Shown: positions 1 through 7,200 of the stretch, piece by piece | Position numbering within the stretch: position 1 is the stretch's first letter | Layout of the letters: each line of letters starts with the position of its first letter | Source: an uncultured Holophagaceae bacterium | GTDB taxonomy: Bacteria; Acidobacteriota; Holophagae; Holophagales; Holophagaceae | DNA: 7,560 nt | Assembly (NCBI GenBank): GCA_903876615.1 | Contig: CAIRAS010000070.1 | Location: forward strand, 1 to 7,560 | Direction: 5' to 3' | Program-made: the position numbers and the translations under genes | Notes under the pieces: generated by a model | Seen by the model: the letters and a program-made list of their open reading frames with translations, nothing else | The model's database searches: none | Told to the model about the DNA's origin: nothing

Positions 1-715
1 ACTCCTCCAACGTCCGGGCTACCGGAGAGCCTTCACCGGTCTTCAGCCGGACGACCGCCGGCTTGGGGTAGTACCACTGGAACCGCAGGAAGTCCGTGTC
101 CCCGTCCTGGGTGACAAACAGCACCGTCGCGTCATGGACCACGCCGTCCCGCGCGGCCAGCGGTGGATGCTGCAGGCCGGCCACGGTCAGGGAGACCACC
201 TTGCCGTCCGCCGAGAGCGACTGCTTGAGGCTCACGGGAGCGTCCACCGGGTTCAGCTGCACACCCTTGAACCGCACGCCCGCACGGCTCCCCTGGACCT
301 GGACCACGACGGGATCCGTGTCCGAGGACACGCCGAACCGCGCCGGGAAGGCCGCCGAGAAGGGGGTGATGGTTACCTGCGGCTGCAGCTCGAAGTCGCC
401 CTTCTCGGTGCGCACCGTGACCGGCGCCAAGGCCCCGTCGTGGGCGCCGTGCAGATCTACCGTGAGCGCCAGCACCACCGGCTCGCCCTCGGCAAAGAAG
501 GGCTTCGCCGGGGCGTAGCTCACCATCCCGGCATTCGGCGCCAGCGGGGCCACCGCGAGGGGACCCACCACCGGCAGCACCACCCGCTCCGTCACCAGGA
601 CATTCGAGGTCCGCTGCCCCAGGTAGACCGGGACCCGGACCACCTCCCCGGGGGGCGCCCCCCGCAGCGGCTGCAGCCCGGCGAGGGCAAGCATCAGGGC
701 CGAACGCATGGTCAT
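1..715 (-). CDS. Putative exported protein of unknown family (3' end off window)
   Basis: I translated this frame by hand: 238 codons from ATG at 715-713 to the left edge with no stop, so the C-terminus is missing. The protein begins MTMRSALMLALAGLQPLRGA, which looks like a short signal peptide (Arg, hydrophobic stretch, small residues near 18-20); no lipobox Cys is seen. The rest is rich in Val, Pro, Ala and Gly with alternating hydrophobic residues, suggesting a beta-sandwich, and contains no Cys in the visible part. Short recognisable stretches are VRVPVYLGQRTSNVLVTE near the N-terminus and DTDFLRFQWYYPKPAVVRL near the edge. I do not recognise the family. ATG 715 is preferred over the in-frame ATG at 709 because GGAG lies 5 bases before it (11 before the second). 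The gene starts 19 bases after the stop of the giant upstream gene on the same strand, so the two are probably co-transcribed. A periplasmic or surface accessory role for the giant protein is inference only. Confidence 0.8.
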   Translation of the reverse strand, partial: MTMRSALMLALAGLQPLRGAPPGEVVRVPVYLGQRTSNVLVTERVVLPVVGPLAVAPLAPNAGMVSYAPAKPFFAEGEPVVLALTVDLHGAHDGALAPVTVRTEKGDFELQPQVTITPFSAAFPARFGVSSDTDPVVVQVQGSRAGVRFKGVQLNPVDAPVSLKQSLSADGKVVSLTVAGLQHPPLAARDGVVHDATVLFVTQDGDTDFLRFQWYYPKPAVVRLKTGEGSPVARTLEE

Positions 716-720
716 GACAA

Positions 721-724
721 CTCC
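721..724 (-). promoter_or_regulatory. Ribosome binding site of the downstream exported-protein gene
   Basis: Read on the minus strand this is GGAG followed by TTGTC and then ATG, a 5-base spacing that decides for the start at 715 rather than 709. It lies in the 19-base gap (716-734) between the two genes. The gap is too short for a terminator, and I see no promoter in it. Confidence 0.7.
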
Positions 725-734
725 GCGGCTACAG

Positions 735-1219
735 TCACTGTTCCGTTGCATACCAGGTGGTGGTGATGCCGTTCCGGGTGGCCTTCAGGGTCCAGACCGC
801 ACCCGGGCCCGCCTGGGTGGTCTTGTTGACCGCCCCGGAGACCGCCTGCTCGCCCGTGAGCAGCGTGCTGCCGCAGGAGAGCTGGTAGGTGTCCCAAGTG
901 CCCGCGAAGGTGGCCTGGTCCCACACCGGCGCGGCGTTGACCTGCCGCACCGTGAAGGCCTCCAGCGTCGGGCCCACCGGGCCGACCGTCACCGTGGCGC
1001 TGGCCGTGGTGCTTTCCCCGGCCCCGTTGCTGGCGGTCAGCGTGTAGGTGGTGGTCCCGTCCAGGGTCCCCGTGCTGAGGGAGGTGCCGGAGACGATGGT
1101 CCCGACCCCCTGGTCGATGGTCCCGCTCCCGCCCGGGGCGCTGAAGAGGCTGCTGAAGAGCGCCTCCGCACCGAACTCGACCGAGGCCGGGGTCACGGTG
1201 AAGGAGCTGATCCAGGGCG
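735..1219 (-). other. C-terminal region: last Ig-like domain plus terminal segment
   Basis: The last Ig-like domain (about 1219-970) reads WISSFTVTPASVEFGAEALF, GTIVSGTSLSTGTL, TTYTLTASNGAGESTT and ATVTVGPVGP. The following 77 or so residues, to the stop, differ from the rest (TLEAFTVRQVNAAPVWDQ, GTWDTYQLSCGSTLLTG, AVWTLKATRNGITTTWYATE). They have more aromatic residues, including several Trp, and no sorting motif or membrane helix that I recognise. This terminal segment could be an export or anchoring signal or simply another beta-sandwich; I cannot tell. Confidence 0.5.
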
Positions 1220-4200
1220 CCGCCAGGATGGTGCTGCGGGCCGTCCCGGTGCCGAGGCTGCCCGTCGGGCCCGTCACCGCACAGGTGAGCGTCACCACGC
1301 CAGAAGCCCCGGCGGTGAACCGGATCGAGGGCGTGCCCTGACCGGCCGTGAGCACCCCGTTGGTGACGTCCCAGGCGTAGCTGGCGCCCTCCTGGGCCCC
1401 CATGCTGGCGGTATACCCGCTGAGCGTCGAGGTCACGTAGGCGGGGGCCTTGAGGGCCAGGGCCGGAGCGAGGACCTTGGCGACCGCCAGCTCGGGGCCG
1501 AGGGGCTGGGCCAGCTGCCCGCCCACGGTCGGGGTCACCGTGACGGAAGTGGTGACCGACGTGCCCGTGGCATTGGTCACCGTCAGGACATAGGTCCGAG
1601 CGACGCCCGTGGTCCAGTTGGCAGTGATCGCGGCCGAAGCCACGCCGGTTGCCGGGCAGGTCACCCGATAGGGGGCCCAATAACTGATGACCGCCGTCCC
1701 GTCCGAATAGGTCGGGGTCAGGGTGAAGGTGTTGCCCGGGGCGGGGGTGGTCGTGGAGGCGACCAGGCTGGTCGCCACAGGGGTGGTGGTGGCCACATTC
1801 GCCGTAGTGGTGGCGGTCTGGGTGGCATCGTCCGCCGAGGTCGCTGTGATCGTCGCAGGCGCCGGAACGGCGAAGTTGGCGATCTGGCGGATCTTGTTGT
1901 TGCCGCTGTCCGCCACATAGAGGTTGCCGGAGGGGCTGACGGCCAGGCCACGGGGGAGGCTGAAGGCCGAGTTGGCAGCCGCGCCATCCGTGGCGCCGGC
2001 AACCATCGCAGTGCCTGCCGTCCCGGTGTAGGAAGAGACCGTTCCGCCGACCCCGCCCGTTCCAGCCGTAATCATCCGGATCTTGTTGCTGCTGGTGTCC
2101 GCCACATAGACGTTGCCGGTGGCGTCAACGGCCACGCCGTAGGGGGAATAGAACTTCCCAACACCGGTCGAAGCACTACCGTCCGACTGGCCCAGGCCAT
2201 TGCCCGCGTAGGTGGTAACGACCCCGCCGACCCCGAGGTTGGGACTCTGAGGCGCGATCATCCGGATCAAGTTGTTAGAGGTGTCCGCCACATAGAGGTT
2301 GCTGGATGCGTCGAGCGCGATGCCATTGATGGAGTTGAACTTCGCGCTGACGGCGGTAGGCGTGCTGTTCAGGAGTGCGGCGCTCATCGCGGTGTTGGCC
2401 GTCCCGGTGTAGGAGGAGACCGTCCCGCCGACTCCGCCCGTGCCAGGTGCGATCATCCGGATCTTGCTGTTACCTTGGTCCGCCACATAGACATTGCCGG
2501 AGGCATCGACCGCCACCCCAGTTGGGTTACGGAACGTCGCACTGGTGGCCGTGGTGGCATGGTCTGCGTTGCCTGCTGCGCCGCCCGCGTAGGTCGTTAC
2601 CGTGCCCGCAGGGGTGATCATGCGGATCTTGTTGTTGCCGCTGTCTGCCACATAGAGGTTGCCGGCGGCGTCGAGCGCCACTCCCCAGGGGTTCTTGAAA
2701 CTTGCACTGTCCGCGGTCCCGTCCGCGGAGCCGGGTAAGCCGCTGGTGCTGCCCGCATAGGTCGAAGCCACACCTGCGGGCGAGATCTTCCGGATCGTGT
2801 TGTTGGTGAAGTCGCCCACAAAGACATTGCCAAAGGGGTCGACCGCCACACCATAGGGGTTGTTGAACCTCGCAATGGCCACCGTGCCGTTCACGCCTCC
2901 CAACACCCCGGTATCCATCAGGGTGTTTGCCGTACCGGTGTAGGAAGAGACAGTCAGGGTCGCCGCGGGAACGGCCGGGGGTGTCCAGGTATTGCTTGAC
3001 CAGGTGCCGATTCCGCCACTGCTCCAGGTGACGAGGTTGGTGGCCCCACCCGAAACGGTGGCGGTGAACGCCTGACTGCTCGTAAAGAGCACGGTCGGGT
3101 TCTCGGGACTGATCGCAATGCTCACAGTCAAAGGCGTCACGGTGACGGATGTGGTCGCCGAGACACCGCTGGCACTGGTCACCGAAAGGACATAGGTCCT
3201 CGGAATGCCACCGCCCCAGTTGGCGGTGATAGCGGTAGAAGCCACGCCCGTCGCCGGGCAGGTCACGCCATAAAGAGGCAGGTAGCTGATAACCGCCGTC
3301 CCGCCGGAGTAGGTCGGGGTAAGGGTGAAGGTGCCACCATCGATTGGATTACTGCTAGAAGCCACAAGGCTGGACGCCACGGGCGTGGCGGCCACTGCGG
3401 TGGCCGTGGTGGTGGCGGTCTTGGTGGGGTCGTCCGTCGAGGTCGCCATAATCGTCGTCGTCGCAGACAGTGCGGACGAACTGGTGACGATCATGCGGAT
3501 CTTGTGGTTGTTTTTGTCCGCCACATAGACCTTGCCAGTGGCGTCGACAGCCACTCCGCTGGGGTAGGAGAACCTCGCACTGACCGCAGCGTCGTCCGTG
3601 GCGCCGGTAACCATCGCAGTGCCTGCCGTCCCGGTGTAGGAGGTGACCGTCCCGCCGACACCAGTCCCGCTGTACGCGATCCTCCGGATCTTGTTGTTGT
3701 AGGTGTCCGCCACATAGACATTCCCGGCAGCGTCGACCGCCACGGCACCGGGGGTTAAGAACTTAGCGCTGGTTGCAGCGCCGTCCGTGGCGCCAGTGGC
3801 CATCTGGGTGCTTGCCGTGCCGGTGTAGCTGGTAACCTGCCCACCCGAGATCTTCCGGATCTTGTTGTTGCCCGTGTCAGCTACATAGACATTGCCGGAG
3901 GCGTCGAGGGCCACTCCATTCGGGCTGTAGAACTTAGCGCTGGCCGCAGCACCATCCGTGGCACCCGAGGTTGAGCCTGCGTAGGTGGACACCGTCCCAC
4001 CGACCCCACCCGAACCAGGTGTGATCATCCGGATCCTGTGGTTGTTAGTGTCTGCCACATAGACGCTGCCGGAGTCATCGACTGCCACGCCTAAGGGCTG
4101 ACTGAACTTCGCAACGGCCGCCGCACCGTTCAAAAAACCACTCCCGCCGGTGCCCGCGTAGGTGGATACGGTCCCGCCAACACCGGACCCCGGCGTACCG

Positions 4201-7200
4201 GGTGTGATCATTCGGATCTTGTTGTTGATCGAGTCTGCCACATAGATGTTGCCGGCGGCGTCGACCGCCACACCCGTGGGGTAGTAGAACGTCGCACTGG
4301 CCGCAGCACCGTCGGTAGAACCTTGTAAACCGCTATTGCCCGCGTAAATCGAGACCACACCAGCCTGAGTGATCATCCGGATCGAGTTGTTGCTAGCATC
4401 CGCCACGTAGAGGTTCCCGGAGGCGTCGAGCGCCACTCCATAGGGGCTGTTGAACCTCACAATGGCCGCAGCCCCATTTACTCCTCCACCGGCTGCATTC
4501 ATCGAGATGTTTTCCAGCCCGGTGTAGGAGGACACGATCCCGCCGACCCCACCCGAACCGGTTGCGATCTTCCGGATCTTGTTGTTGGAGGTGTCCGCCA
4601 CGTAGACATTGCCTGAGGAGGCATGAAACGCCAGACCAGAGGGGGTGTAGAACTCTGCAACACTCGCAGCGCCATCCAAGGCGCTAGCGTCCATCCCAGA
4701 GTTTGCCGTCCCGGTGTAGGAGGAGACCGTCCCGCCGACACCAGTCCCGCTGTACGCAATCATCCGGATCTTTTCGTTGTTGGTGTCCGCCACGTAGACG
4801 TTGCCGGAAGCGTCAACCGCCACTCCATAGGGGTTGTTGAACCTCGCAATGGCCGCCGCGCCGTCCGTGGCGCCGGTAACCATCGCAGTGCCTGCCGTCC
4901 CGGTGTAGGAGGAGACCGTCCCGCCGACACCAGTCCCGCTGTACGCGATCCTCCGGATCTTGTTGTTGCTGGTGTCTGCCACGTAGACGTTGCCGGAAGC
5001 GTCAACCGCCACTCCCATGGGGTAATTGAACGTCGCACCGGAAGCCGGGCCGTCCGCGAAACCAGTGTTCATCCCAGTATTGGCAGTCCCGGTGTATGAG
5101 GAGACCGCCCCGCCGACCCCGCCCGTGCCGGGCGCGATCTTCTTGATCTTGCAGTTGGAGTAGTCCGCCACAAAGAGGTTGCCGGAGGCGTCGACCGCCA
5201 CTGCAACGGGCTGGCCGAAGCCCGCGCTGGCCGCAGGGCCGTCCGTGGAGCTTTGCGCCATCTGGGTGTTGGCTGTTCCGGTGTAGGAGGAGACCGTCCC
5301 GCCGACCCCGCCCGTGCCAGGTGCGATCATCCGGATCTTGTAGTTACCTTGGTCCGCCACATAGACATTGCCGGAAGTGTCGACCGCCACTCCATAGGGT
5401 TGATTGAACGTCGCAATGGCCGCTGCACCATCCGTGGCCCCAAGACGCCCGGTGCCAGCGTAGGTCGAAACCACGCCAGCAGGGGTGATCATCCGGATCC
5501 GGTTGTCGAGGGTGTCCGCCACATAGACATTGCCGGAAGTGTCGACCGCCACTCCATCGGGGAAGTTGAACCTCGCGGCGGCCGCAGTGCCATCACGCCC
5601 TATATCAGCGTCCATCAAGGTGTTTGCCGTCCCAGTGTAGGAAGAGACCGTTTGGGCCGCCGCAGCCAGGGCCATGTTGGCCGTCCAAGATCCCGACGAG
5701 GGGTCCATGGTCCCGGCTGTCGCCGACCAGCTGAGGCCATTGGTGGCGCCACCCGTGGCCGAGCTGCTGAAGATCTGGCTGTTACCGAAGATCACCGTGG
5801 GGTTCGCCGGGCTGATCGAGGCCACAGCCACGGTCTGCACCGTGCCGGTCGCGCTGGCACTGGCTGTGGCGGGAACGGTCGCGGTGTTGGTCACGGTCAG
5901 GTAGTAGGTCGTGTTGGCGATGAAGCCGCTGGCCTGGACGGCGATGGCGGCCCCGGAGGTGGCGTTGCTGGCGATGTCCGAAGCGCCCGCAGAGGTGCCG
6001 ACCACCGCCGTCCCCCCCGTGAAGGTGGGGGTCACGGTGATGTCGGTCGCCTTGTAGGCCGGCGTGGTGCTGCTGATGGCCAGGCTGGCCGTCGGCGTGT
6101 CCACCACGGTCACTGTGGTGGTCGCGGTCTTGGTGCCGTCATCCGTCGAGGTGGCCGTGATCGTGTAGGGGCCCCCTGCCGTGGCCGGAGCCGTCCAGGT
6201 GTTGCCGGACCAGATGCCAGTCCCGCCGCTGCTCCAGGTGACCGTGCCGAGGACACCGCCCGAGGGGGTCGCACTGTAGGCCTGGGCCGTGCTCACGGTC
6301 TTCGTGGTCGCGGCGGGGGTGACCGCGCCGACGGCCACGGTCTGTGGCGTGCCGCTGACGCTGGCGGTGGCCTGGGTGCCGGCGGCGTTGGTCACCTTCA
6401 GGTAGTAGGTCGCGGCCGCCGTGAAGCCACCGCTCTGCACGGTGATGGCGGTACCGGAGGTCGCGCTACTTGAGATGTCAGAAGCGCCGGGCGTCGTCCC
6501 GACGACCTTGGTCGTCGCGTTCGTGAAGGTGGGCGTCACCGTGGTGGCCGTCGCCTTGTAGAGCGGCGTCGCGGTGCTGATGACGATGCTGGCTGTAGGA
6601 GCAGCAACGATGGTGCTGGTGGCCGTCCCGGTGGAGCTGGCGCCAGCCGCATTGCTGACCACGACACTGAAGGAAACGGGGGTGGTGGTGCCGGCCGTGA
6701 AGGTGATGGTGTCGGTTCCAGCGCCGGCGGTGACGGTGCCGCTGGTAAGGGTCCAGGCATAGGTGCTGCCGGCGGCCTGGGCAGGCACGCTGGCGGTGTA
6801 GCCCGCCTGGGAGGCCGTCACATAGGTCTGGGTCGTGACCACAGGGGTGGTCGGGGCCGCCACCACCGTGATGGTGCAGGTGGCCGTGGCCGTGGTCCCA
6901 GCGGTGTTCGTCACCGTCAGGGTGTAGGTGTAGGTACCCAGGGTGTTCAGATTTCCGGTGGTGACCAGAGCCCCGGAGGCGGGGGCGGTCAAAGTGCCCG
7001 TTGCCGCACCGGCATAGGCGATGGTGGCGGTGCCGGCACTGAAGGTCGGCGTGAGGTTCGTGCTGGCGCCCGCGGTGAGCGAGGACTTTGTCGCCACCAG
7101 GCTGGTCGCCACGGGGGCGGCCACCGTCGACACGGGGGTGAGGGTCTTGGTCTTGGTGGGATCGTCAACGGAGGTGGCGGTGATGGTGATGCCGCTCTGA

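Larger units (their letters stand above)
3487..5648 (-). repeat. NHL repeat array 1: 12 repeats, probably two six-bladed beta-propellers
   Basis: Twelve tandem repeats with the consensus GVAVDASGNVYVAD, two to four variable residues, then NNKIRMI. The (V/I/L)(Y/F)VAD codons start at 5528, 5366, 5177, 4988, 4799, 4607, 4412, 4247, 4064, 3890, 3719 and 3530, giving spacings of 162-195 bases (54-65 residues). Between blades the linker is either short (ITPAG then VVSTYAG) or long (APGTGGVGG or AYSGTGVGG, then TVSSYTGTA). NHL repeats fold as blades of a propeller, usually six per ring, so 12 repeats would make two rings; that is inference. Blade 6 is slightly degenerate: GLAFHASSGNVYVAD has an extra residue and His in place of Asp. 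The array lies between two halves of an Ig-like domain. No catalytic residues are recognised. Confidence 0.88.

Noticed and set aside
716..734. Possible terminator or promoter between the two genes
   Set aside because: The gap is only 19 bases, with no hairpin plus T-run and no promoter-like boxes; only the ribosome binding site is supportable.
134..766. Plus-strand open frames over the left 700 bases
   Set aside because: They oppose a continuous minus-strand frame with a ribosome binding site, a signal peptide and normal protein composition; the plus-strand products are His/Arg/Gly-rich shadows.
708..2738. Long plus-strand open frame of 676 codons
   Set aside because: It is antisense to the giant gene. 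Its His-Ile-(E/D)-(V/I)-Ala-Gly repeats are the reverse-strand reading of the VYVAD/GNV codons, its composition is Arg/Gly-rich, and GC-rich codon bias explains the absence of stops.
1880..5648. Periodic repeats of about 165-195 bases considered as a CRISPR or intergenic repeat array
   Set aside because: They keep one reading frame, vary by whole codons and translate into a clear NHL consensus, so they are protein-coding repeats.
1880..5648. Recurrent palindrome ATCCGGAT, often preceded by GATC, in many repeats
   Set aside because: It is the codon string for the conserved Ile-Arg-Met/Ile of each blade; recurrence follows from protein conservation and gives no evidence of a binding site.
5253..6473. 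Plus-strand open frame of 406 codons
   Set aside because: Same reason: it mirrors the NHL and Ig repeats in antisense, has no plausible domain, and changes character where the sense-strand domains change.
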